A stretch of 5,660 nucleotides of DNA from Deltaproteobacteria bacterium (lineage in GTDB: Bacteria > Myxococcota_A > UBA796 > UBA9615). The stretch is from the NCBI GenBank assembly GCA_029261955.1, contig JAJDAI010000481.1:1-5660 (forward strand). The letters are read 5' to 3'. This document shows, in pieces, positions 1 to 5,660 of the stretch (its first letter is position 1; each line of letters begins with the position of its first letter). The notes beneath the pieces were generated by a model. That model was given only the letters and a program-made list of their open reading frames with translations. It was not told the DNA's origin and made no database searches. A program made the translations under genes and the position numbers.

Positions 1-629
1 TCCCAGTCCTTCAGGAAGGCGGCGTTGCCCTTGTCCGTCAGCGGGTGGCCCATCATCTGCTTCATGACCTTGTAGGGCATGGTCGCGACGTGGGAGCCGA
101 GGCGCTGGCAGTCCAGCGCGTGCTGCGAGTGGCGGACCGACGCGGCGAGCACCTCGGTGTCGAAGTAGTAGTGGTCGAAGACGTTGATGATGTCGGCGAG
201 CACGCCGATGCCGTCGTTGCCGATGTCGTCGATGCGGCCCACGAAGGGCGAGACGTAGGCGGCTCCGGCCTTGGCGGCCAGCAGGGCCTGGTTGACGCTG
301 AAGATGAGCGTCACGTTGACCGGCACACCGTCGTCCGCGAGGGCGCGGGTGGCCTTGAGGCCCTCGGCGCACATCGGCACCTTGATGACGACGTGCTCGT
401 GGATCTGCCGGAGCAGCGCGGCCTCGGCCAGCATGCCTTCGGCGTCCTGCGCCACGACCTCGGCGGACACGGGGCCCTGCACGATCTCGCAGATCTCGTG
501 GATGGCCTCCGCGAAGTCACGCCCCTCGCGGGCGATGAGCGAAGGGTTGGTGGTGCAGCCGTCGAGGATCCCCCAAGAGGCGGCCTCACGGATTTCGTCG
601 ATGTTCGCGGTGTCGATGAAGAGCTTCAT
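1..629 (-). CDS. tal: Transaldolase, small TalC/FSA-like subfamily (3' end cut by window edge)
   Basis: Transaldolase of the small single-domain class I type. It moves a dihydroxyacetone unit between sugar phosphates (sedoheptulose 7-phosphate and glyceraldehyde 3-phosphate to erythrose 4-phosphate and fructose 6-phosphate) in the cytosol. The ATG at 629-627 gives 209 visible residues; the family is usually about 215, so only a few residues and the stop are missing. Visible signatures are MKLFIDTANIDEI at the N-terminus (Asp6), TTNPS at 26-30, the Schiff-base lysine K83 in VIKVPM, SPFVGRIDD at 127-135, ASVRH at 163-167 and HPLTDKG near the end. Glu57 (in SAEVV) and Phe129 (in SPFVGR) align with the Glu and Phe of true transaldolases; E. 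coli fructose-6-phosphate aldolase has Gln59 and Tyr131 there. I therefore infer transaldolase rather than FSA activity. A GAGG Shine-Dalgarno (639-636) sits 6 bases before the ATG. The gene follows the membrane glycosyltransferase genes after 63 bases, probably under its own promoter. Confidence 0.95.
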   Translation of the reverse strand, partial: MKLFIDTANIDEIREAASWGILDGCTTNPSLIAREGRDFAEAIHEICEIVQGPVSAEVVAQDAEGMLAEAALLRQIHEHVVIKVPMCAEGLKATRALADDGVPVNVTLIFSVNQALLAAKAGAAYVSPFVGRIDDIGNDGIGVLADIINVFDHYYFDTEVLAASVRHSQHALDCQRLGSHVATMPYKVMKQMMGHPLTDKGNAAFLKDW

Positions 630-655
630 GAGGTCCCTCGGGCGTTGGGAGCGAG

Positions 656-684
656 GGTATAGCCCGTCTGGTGACGCCTGGAAA
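656..684 (-). promoter_or_regulatory. Candidate sigma70-like promoter for the transaldolase gene
   Basis: On the minus strand the 63-base gap before the transaldolase gene holds TTTCCA (684-679) and TATACC (661-656), separated by exactly 17 bases. Each hexamer matches 4 of 6 bases of the TTGACA and TATAAT consensus. The TATA-like stretch stands out in very GC-rich surroundings and lies 26 bases before the ATG, leaving a short leader with room for the GAGG ribosome binding site. This is inferred from sequence only; partial matches of this strength also occur by chance, and read-through from the upstream operon remains possible. Confidence 0.35.
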
Positions 685-692
685 GGCGGCGC

Positions 693-3152
693 TCAGGGAC
701 GGCCGATCAGCGGGACGGGCCCCGGCTCCATGCGCTCGGGAAAGGCACGACGTCCCTGCAGTGCGCCGCGGATCGCCGCCGCGCGCTCCTCGTGAAACCG
801 CGCCTTGTCGGCCGGTCCGCGGGTCCGGTAGTAGCGGCCGAGGATCTGCTCCGCCTTCCACAGCCAGGGGGCGTAGCGCAGCGCCACCTGCAGCTCGCGC
901 TCGGACCAGGGCGTCAGGCTGCCCGCCTCGCCGTCTCCGCCGATGGCCGCCATCAGGGAGCGCTCCCCGCGGAGCGTCGAATACAGCAGGTCCGAGGGCG
1001 CGCGGTCGGCCCGGGCCTCGACGGGCTTCAGCGGGTCGCCGAACTGCGCGGTGAAGAGGGGTCGATTCCAGGCCGCCCGCAGCTCGGTGTCGGCCGGCGG
1101 GCGGCGCGGGCGCTTCCCCTCGTCCAGCACGCGGAACACGCGGAACCAGTCGTTCTGCCAGGCCAGCTCGAAGTGCTTCAGCTGCTCGGGGGCATAGGAC
1201 ATCTGCACGGAGACGCTGTCGTGCGGCCAGTCCATCGCCGCCGCCACGTAGCGCTGGCTCATGCGGACGTCGTCGCGCAGCACGTGCTGGGCCTCGTGCA
1301 CGTACCACCGGGCGCCGTAGCCCCGCGCGAGGTCCCAGAGCCCCTGCTCGTCCCCGAAGCGCGCCGTCGTGACCGCCTCGTAGCGCTCCAGGACGTCTCC
1401 CTCGAAGAAGCAGTGCAGCACCGTGGGCCGGTCGAGGTAGGTCAGCAGGAAGGGGCTGATGATGAAGGACGCGAGCACCGGCTCGTCCTCGCCCACGCGG
1501 GCGGGCAGCTCCCCCGCAAGCTCGTTGAAGCTCCGGCCCGAGAAGACCGACACCGGGTTCCAGCCCTCCCGGTCCACCTCGGCCGCCTCCGACCAGAGCC
1601 GCTCCAGGCCGGGCAGGGGCACGAAGCCGTGGACCGCCACCGCGAGGATCATCCCGAAGAGCGCGAGCCGGCGCACCGCCCGGAGCCGCTTCGCATCCAC
1701 CGCGAAGCCCACCGCGACCAGAAGCGCCAGGCCCAGCGCTGCGAAGAGCTGCAGCTTGCGGAAGACCAGGTAGATGCCGACGAAGCCCACGCTGAGGAAC
1801 AGCACCGCGTGGCTCGCGAGGCCCAGGAGCGGCTCCATCGGCCCCCAGCCCTCCATCAGGCGGGTCGGGATGCGGGGCGGCAGACGCGGCTCCTCCCAGC
1901 TCTTGAAGAAGCGCGGTCGCCACCAGCGCACGACGGACAGCAGGCCCGGCAGCGCCGCGAGGGCCAGCAGGGGCCAGTCGCGGGCGAGGCGCCGCAGCGC
2001 CGGGCTCTCGTAGTTGCCGGTCCAGTAGTGCCGCGCGTGAAAGGACAGCAGGGTGGGGTCTTCGGGCTTCTGCCCCAGGAAGCGCAGGCGGGCGAAGATC
2101 GTCTCCCAGGCGTGGTCGTAGCCGGCCTCGGACGGCAGCAGGAAGCGGAGCGCCGCGAAGGCGACTGCGGCCACGACGGCGCCGATCCAGGGCGACTTGT
2201 CCTTCTGGAGGAGGTGCGCGCCCATGCCGATCGCCACCGCCGTGCCCGCGAGCAAGGGCGTGCCCGTCAACCAGCCGTCGTGCTGCAGGTTGAAGGGCAG
2301 CAGGGCCGCGAGCGCGGTGGGGCCGAGGAGGAGGAGCGTGCCGGGCAGCAGCTCCTTCGGGCTCGCGCGCCCGAGCCAGTGGGCCGAGCCCAGCAGCGCC
2401 ACGAGGATGAGCACGTAGAAGCTGATCACCTTCCAGAGCAGCAGCGACAGGGCCAGCAGCACACCGGCCAGCAGCGCCGAGTACCAGCGCGGGCGGCGCA
2501 CCCAGAAGCCGAGGAAGGCCAGGTGCCAGCACAGCACCGGGAAGGCGAGGTCCTCGCGAAAGAGAACGGCGCCGGTGCCCCGCTCGGCCACGGGCAAGCA
2601 GAGCAGGAAGGCCGCCGCGCCGAGCAACGCCGCGTCGCGTCTTCGGGTGATGGCGAAGCACAGCAAGGCCAGGGGGAACACCGCCGACGAGCTGACCAGC
2701 CGGCTGATGAGGCGGACGAAGGAGGGCAGGCTGCGGTCCTCGGCCCGGAAGCGCCGGGCGAGGCGCCCGTAGAACTCCTCCTGGAGGATGGTGTCCGAGC
2801 GGGTCGGGTAGCCGTCCGGCGCCTGCATCCGGGTGTCGACGGCGGGGATCTGCTGCCCCTCGGCCACCATCGCCACGTAGCGGTAGCGCTGCGCCGACTC
2901 CATCCAGTAGGTGGCCTCCGGCCCCAGGCCCGTGGCGGAGAAGTGCCGGTTCTTGGCGGCGGCGCCGAGTACGAAGAGCGCGACCAGGACCGTGACCAGC
3001 AGGAGGATCAGGGCCGTCTCGCGGGCGGGATCCTGGCGCCAGGTGGCCGCAAAGCGAGCACGGCGGGCGGCGAGCGCGCGCTGCACGTTCGTCGAGACCT
3101 GGCGACCGGGGCGGTAACGCCAGTCCGTCTTCATGTCGGGTCGATCGGCCAC
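693..3152 (-). CDS. Large polytopic membrane protein, GT-C glycosyltransferase type, STT3-like without WWDYG
   Basis: An 819-residue integral membrane protein, probably a GT-C glycosyltransferase; substrate unknown. A basic N-terminal tail (1-45) precedes a first membrane helix (about 46-66). Next comes a long loop (67-148) holding GPEATYW, a GQQIPAVD segment (D106) and QAPDGYP, the spacing seen in the first outer loop of STT3-like enzymes. About eleven more hydrophobic segments follow to about 512. FREDLAFP (E200, D201) sits where STT3 proteins carry their second acidic pair. The loop at 342-390 (LLSFHARHYWTGN) may correspond to the catalytic outer loop 5. The soluble part (about 513-690) reads PVLASFIISPFLLTYLDRP, then GLWDLARGYGARWYVHE. 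This resembles the STT3 pattern of WWDYG, a gRp step and a closing 'kkygv.Yv' strand, but WWDYG is absent. Residues 750-795 look like one TPR-type helical hairpin. The GTG start at 3152 lies 13 bases after the preceding stop; ATG at 3134 (residue 7) is equally possible because neither has a clear Shine-Dalgarno. Family assignment is by pattern, so the exact function is uncertain. Confidence 0.72.
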   Translation of the reverse strand: MADRPDMKTDWRYRPGRQVSTNVQRALAARRARFAATWRQDPARETALILLLVTVLVALFVLGAAAKNRHFSATGLGPEATYWMESAQRYRYVAMVAEGQQIPAVDTRMQAPDGYPTRSDTILQEEFYGRLARRFRAEDRSLPSFVRLISRLVSSSAVFPLALLCFAITRRRDAALLGAAAFLLCLPVAERGTGAVLFREDLAFPVLCWHLAFLGFWVRRPRWYSALLAGVLLALSLLLWKVISFYVLILVALLGSAHWLGRASPKELLPGTLLLLGPTALAALLPFNLQHDGWLTGTPLLAGTAVAIGMGAHLLQKDKSPWIGAVVAAVAFAALRFLLPSEAGYDHAWETIFARLRFLGQKPEDPTLLSFHARHYWTGNYESPALRRLARDWPLLALAALPGLLSVVRWWRPRFFKSWEEPRLPPRIPTRLMEGWGPMEPLLGLASHAVLFLSVGFVGIYLVFRKLQLFAALGLALLVAVGFAVDAKRLRAVRRLALFGMILAVAVHGFVPLPGLERLWSEAAEVDREGWNPVSVFSGRSFNELAGELPARVGEDEPVLASFIISPFLLTYLDRPTVLHCFFEGDVLERYEAVTTARFGDEQGLWDLARGYGARWYVHEAQHVLRDDVRMSQRYVAAAMDWPHDSVSVQMSYAPEQLKHFELAWQNDWFRVFRVLDEGKRPRRPPADTELRAAWNRPLFTAQFGDPLKPVEARADRAPSDLLYSTLRGERSLMAAIGGDGEAGSLTPWSERELQVALRYAPWLWKAEQILGRYYRTRGPADKARFHEERAAAIRGALQGRRAFPERMEPGPVPLIGRP

Positions 3153-3165
3153 GGTCTCGTCTAGC

Positions 3166-5121
3166 TCAGGGGTCGGTTCGGGGTCCAGGCATGGCCGGGG
3201 CCGCCTGCACGCCGAGAGAGTAGAGGCGCTCTGCCGTGAGCAGGCCCCAGGGGTGGGTGGGTTCTCGTCCGAGCAGCCCCCGGATCGTGTCGCCGGCCTC
3301 CTGCTTCTGGCCCGCCATCAGCTGCTCGATGGCGCGGATCGCCACCTCCTGGTCCTGTGGGCCCACGCGGTCGGTCCCCTGCTCGAAGCGGTAGCCGAGC
3401 AGGTGGATCTGGGCCCAGGGTTCGGTCTGGCATCGACGGCCCCGCTCGAACGCCGCCGAGGTCCCCCGCCCGTCACCCCGCCAGCGCAGGTGCCCCGCGC
3501 GGGCCGCGTAGCGCCGGCCGATCACGGCGCGGGCCAGCGCGTCGGATGCCTCGGGAACGCAGAGCGGGCCGACCGAGCGGCTCCAGAGCCCGTCCTCGAG
3601 CTCGCGCGCCTCCGAGAAGCTGTAGAGCAGGCCCGCTGGCTGACGCAGCGCGAGCAGCTCCGGCGGCAGCAGCACCTCGTTGACCTGGAGCGGCGCGCGA
3701 AGCCACTGGGCCCGGTGCCGCAGCAGGGCCTCGGGAACGACCCCGGGCTCCACCCCATCGAGCAGGCCCGGCGGCACCGGGGCGACGGGCAGCCCGCGCT
3801 CGGCCAGGGCGCCCACGGCGGGTCCGTCCAGCATGTGCAGCATGGCGACGTGCACGTCCGGGCGACGCCCCTCCCAGTAGCGGAGGTAGAGCGAAGGCAG
3901 CGTCCACGAGTCGCCGCCGAGCAGGACCAGGGCGCCCGGTTCGGCCCCATCGAGCAGCGCGGAGCCCAGGCGGGCCGGCGCCTCCAGCTCGGATCGATCC
4001 GCCGCCGCGACCGTGCCCAGCAGGGGCTGCGCCGAGGCGGCCAGGAGCAGGGCCGTGCCGACGGCCGGTGCCAGCCCGCCCACGCGCGGCCGCAGCCACT
4101 CCAACGCCGCGACACCGCCCAGGCCCGCCGAGCCGCAGAGCACCGCGAACACCCCCAGCAGGTAGCCCCGCGCGTCGGGGTTGTCGGGCGAGAAGACCCC
4201 CTGGAGCACGGTCGGCAGCACGCCGACCCCGATCATCAGCAGGCCGGCGACGGCGATCCGGGGCGCGCGCCGAAGCATCAGGATCCCGCCGACGGCGGCC
4301 AGCACCAGCACGGCATCGCCCAGGTCGGCGCGAACGAGCACCGCGTGCTCCAGCAGGTTCTCCTGGATCTGCCCGGCGACCGGGTTGAAGGAGCGCGCGT
4401 AGCCGGAGCCCGTCACCGACCACAGCGTCCTCGCGAGGGTGCGCGGGGTGCCGAAGTCCAGCGGCGGCAGCGCGGCGGAGCGCAGGGGCAGCCAGGCGAA
4501 CTGGAGCAGGCCCGGGCCCAGCAGCGCCGCTGTGCTCACGAGGCCCGCCCGCAGGCTTCCCCGGCCCCGCCCGAGGGCCAGCAGCGCGATGCCCGGGATG
4601 GCTGCGACGAGCATGGCGTGGTGCACGGCCCCGGCGACGCAGAGGGGGATCACGGCGAGGGCGACCCCGCGGCGTCCGCCGACGTGCAGGGACAGCACGG
4701 CGAGGATGCCGAGCAGCGCGGCGAGCCCGTAGAGCTCAGGGCGCACGGCCTGGAGCGACGCAGCGGGCGCGAGTCCGAAGGACAAGCCGGCGATGGCGCC
4801 AGCGAGCGGCACGCGGGCCCCCGGCACGCCCCGCATCCGCCCGGCGACCGAGGACACGAGCACCGCGAGGCAGGCGGCGGCTCCGGCCACCGTCGTCGCG
4901 GCGAGCAGCGTCAGGCGGAAGGGCAGGTCGCCGATGGGCAGGAAGGCGGCCAGGCGCGCGAACACGAGGTAGGCGGGCTCCCCTGGGGGGTGAGCCACAG
5001 CCATCGTGCCCGCCGCGAGCGCGAGCTCACCCCCATCGAGCCAGGTGAGGCCCGGCGCGGCCAGCAGCACGAAGACGCCGAAGCACAGGGTGAAGACCGC
5101 GAGCGGCACCCCGCGGATCAC
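3166..5121 (-). CDS. DUF2723 / GT117 family membrane glycosyltransferase-like protein
   Basis: A 651-residue inner-membrane protein of the DUF2723 (GT117) family, whose human member TMEM260 is a protein O-mannosyltransferase. The bacterial members presumably transfer sugars from a polyprenyl-phosphate donor on the outer face of the membrane. The diagnostic N-terminal block is clear: TWLDGGELALAAG (D29, E32), AHPPGEPAYLVFARL (43-57) and LPIGDLPFRLTLL (61-73). Further family features are VRPELYGL (E129), the paired histidines H167-H168, WLPLRS (210-215) followed by LDFGTPRTLARTL, and DNPDARGYLL (313-322). About ten to twelve hydrophobic segments span 4-371. The soluble part begins near 395 with GALVLLGGDSWTLPSLYLRY and EGRRPDV, the usual family motif. 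Residues 591-636 suggest one TPR-like hairpin, where many bacterial relatives carry TPRs. The GTG start at 5121 is chosen because it overlaps the upstream stop as GTGA and has a strong Shine-Dalgarno; the open frame runs on to 5283, but that extension is Arg/Gly/Ala-rich and lies inside the upstream gene. Family membership is firm; donor and acceptor are unknown. Confidence 0.87.
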   Translation of the reverse strand: MIRGVPLAVFTLCFGVFVLLAAPGLTWLDGGELALAAGTMAVAHPPGEPAYLVFARLAAFLPIGDLPFRLTLLAATTVAGAAACLAVLVSSVAGRMRGVPGARVPLAGAIAGLSFGLAPAASLQAVRPELYGLAALLGILAVLSLHVGGRRGVALAVIPLCVAGAVHHAMLVAAIPGIALLALGRGRGSLRAGLVSTAALLGPGLLQFAWLPLRSAALPPLDFGTPRTLARTLWSVTGSGYARSFNPVAGQIQENLLEHAVLVRADLGDAVLVLAAVGGILMLRRAPRIAVAGLLMIGVGVLPTVLQGVFSPDNPDARGYLLGVFAVLCGSAGLGGVAALEWLRPRVGGLAPAVGTALLLAASAQPLLGTVAAADRSELEAPARLGSALLDGAEPGALVLLGGDSWTLPSLYLRYWEGRRPDVHVAMLHMLDGPAVGALAERGLPVAPVPPGLLDGVEPGVVPEALLRHRAQWLRAPLQVNEVLLPPELLALRQPAGLLYSFSEARELEDGLWSRSVGPLCVPEASDALARAVIGRRYAARAGHLRWRGDGRGTSAAFERGRRCQTEPWAQIHLLGYRFEQGTDRVGPQDQEVAIRAIEQLMAGQKQEAGDTIRGLLGREPTHPWGLLTAERLYSLGVQAAPAMPGPRTDP

Positions 5122-5660
5122 GGCGAGTCCTCCCAGAGCTGCCGGTAGCGCGCGAGCGTCCACCCAGCCACGGCGTCGCCATCGCGCTCCGCCTCCAGCT
5201 CCGCCAGGGCGCCCTGCCGGAGGGCCACGAGTCGCTCGGGCTCCGCGGGGCGCCGGGCGAAGGGGATCGGCGCCCCCGTCCAACCCGCAACCAGGCCGTG
5301 CCGCAGGAGCCGCCCATCGCCCATGCCCTGCAGCTCGGGCTCGCGCAGCTCCAGGTACAGCGGCCGGCTCAGCGATCCCAGGACCCGCAGCGGCTCCTCG
5401 CGCAGGTCGGGCAGCCAGGGCAGACCGGCCGCCGCCAGGCCGTCCGCCAGACGCAGCCGCTCGTGCCGGTGCCCCAGCAGGCTGCGGGGCACGACGATCA
5501 GGTCGCTGCGTCGCCGCTCGATGCCCTGGAGGTAGCGCCAGCCGAAGGCGGTGCTGTTCTCGGCCGGCATGAGGACCGAGCCCGGAGGCAGCTGGGCCGC
5601 CAGCTCCGTGTCGAAGCGCCGGGCCAGGTGGTTGTCGCTGCGCGAGGCGGCGCTCCCCCC
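5118..5660 (-). CDS. C-terminal part of a second DUF2723 / GT117-like protein (5' end outside window)
   Basis: Only the last 180 residues are visible; the frame is open to the window edge and ends with TGA at 5120-5118. The segment starts with SDNHLARRFDTEL (visible residues 8-20), followed by LPPGSVLMPAENSTAFGWRY and LQGIERRRSDLIVVPRSLLG. This follows the soluble-domain pattern of DUF2723 proteins: 'SDNHLA', then PP-x-(A/S)-VL, a turn, an aromatic-YLQ-x-(V/I)-E-x-R-x-D segment and a strand. The downstream gene has the matching stretch (GALVLLGGDSWTLPSLYLRY, EGRRPDV), so the two are probably tandem paralogues of the same family. Here the usual GD turn reads AEN and RPD reads RSD. The protein ends soon after RQLWEDSP with no TPR-like tail, unlike its neighbour. 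No membrane segment lies in the visible part; by family they would be upstream. An internal ATG at 5570 is not the start, since the conserved block begins before it. The call rests on the tail alone, so confidence is moderate to good. Confidence 0.72.
   Translation of the reverse strand, partial: GGSAASRSDNHLARRFDTELAAQLPPGSVLMPAENSTAFGWRYLQGIERRRSDLIVVPRSLLGHRHERLRLADGLAAAGLPWLPDLREEPLRVLGSLSRPLYLELREPELQGMGDGRLLRHGLVAGWTGAPIPFARRPAEPERLVALRQGALAELEAERDGDAVAGWTLARYRQLWEDSP
5128..5134 (-). promoter_or_regulatory. Strong Shine-Dalgarno fixing the GTG start of the GT117 gene
   Basis: On the minus strand GGGAGGA (5134-5128) lies 6 bases before the GTG at 5121-5119. It is the best ribosome binding site in the window and sits inside the last codons of the upstream gene. 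With the GTGA overlap it argues for translational coupling of the two genes and against the start at 5283. Confidence 0.8.

Noticed and set aside
45..662. A 205-codon plus-strand open frame opposite the transaldolase gene
   Set aside because: Antisense of a gene with an unmistakable transaldolase sequence; the product is Asp/Val/His-rich without known motifs.
675..688. Short hairpin (CGCCT, 4-base loop, AGGCG) just after the STT3-like gene, as a possible terminator
   Set aside because: The stem is only 5 base pairs and no T-run follows on the minus strand, so it does not meet the pattern of an intrinsic terminator. Such small stems are common at this G+C.
633..700. Inverted pair GTCCCT (633-638) and AGGGAC (695-700) flanking the intergenic gap
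   Set aside because: Six-base arms about 56 bases apart are expected by chance in this composition, and one arm overlaps the ribosome binding site.
586..2661. A 691-codon minus-strand open frame in another frame inside the STT3-like gene
   Set aside because: Arg/Ala/Gly/Pro-rich shadow frame that runs past the real stop into the start of the transaldolase gene. The overlapping frame has coherent membrane helices.
792..3164. A 790-codon open frame on the plus strand antisense to the STT3-like gene
   Set aside because: It mirrors the real gene codon for codon. The product is full of Arg, Gln, Glu, Gly and His with no family motif, as expected from the complement of a GC-rich gene encoding hydrophobic helices.
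3133..5148. A 671-codon open frame on the plus strand antisense to the GT117 gene
   Set aside because: Same artefact: low-complexity, charged and Gln-rich translation, no recognisable domain, while the minus-strand frame carries clear DUF2723 motifs.
5122..5283. A 54-codon N-terminal extension of the GT117 gene
   Set aside because: Arg/Gly/Ala-rich, lies within the upstream coding region in another frame, and a strong Shine-Dalgarno marks the internal GTG at 5121 as the start.

Overview
The window is a strongly GC-rich stretch (about 70% G+C by eye) from what is most likely a Gram-negative bacterium. A deltaproteobacterial or myxobacterial-type genome, or a related GC-rich environmental lineage, would fit the composition, the GTG starts and the GT-C membrane enzymes, but no marker here fixes the taxon. 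All genes lie on the minus strand, so transcription runs from position 5660 towards position 1. Both outermost genes are cut by the window edges.

In transcription order: (1) 5660-5118, the C-terminal end of a membrane glycosyltransferase-like protein of the DUF2723 / GT117 type; only its soluble tail is visible. (2) 5121-3166, a complete DUF2723 / GT117 membrane protein. It overlaps gene 1 by the four bases GTGA and has a strong Shine-Dalgarno sequence. (3) 3152-693, a complete large polytopic membrane protein of the GT-C type. Its layout resembles STT3 oligosaccharyltransferases, but it lacks the WWDYG signature. (4) 629-1, a small-type transaldolase missing only its extreme C-terminus, preceded by a 63-base gap with a plausible promoter.

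Genes 1 to 3 are packed tightly enough (4-base overlap, then a 13-base gap) to be one operon. All three look like integral membrane enzymes or enzyme relatives. Members of these families take sugars from polyprenyl-phosphate carriers and transfer them on the outer face of the inner membrane, so a cell-surface or secreted-protein glycosylation locus is a reasonable inference; substrate and product are unknown. The transaldolase is a central carbon enzyme (non-oxidative pentose phosphate pathway) and probably just a downstream neighbour with its own promoter. There are no mobile elements, CRISPR arrays, tRNAs or rRNAs. Several very long open frames on the plus strand are antisense artefacts of the base composition.
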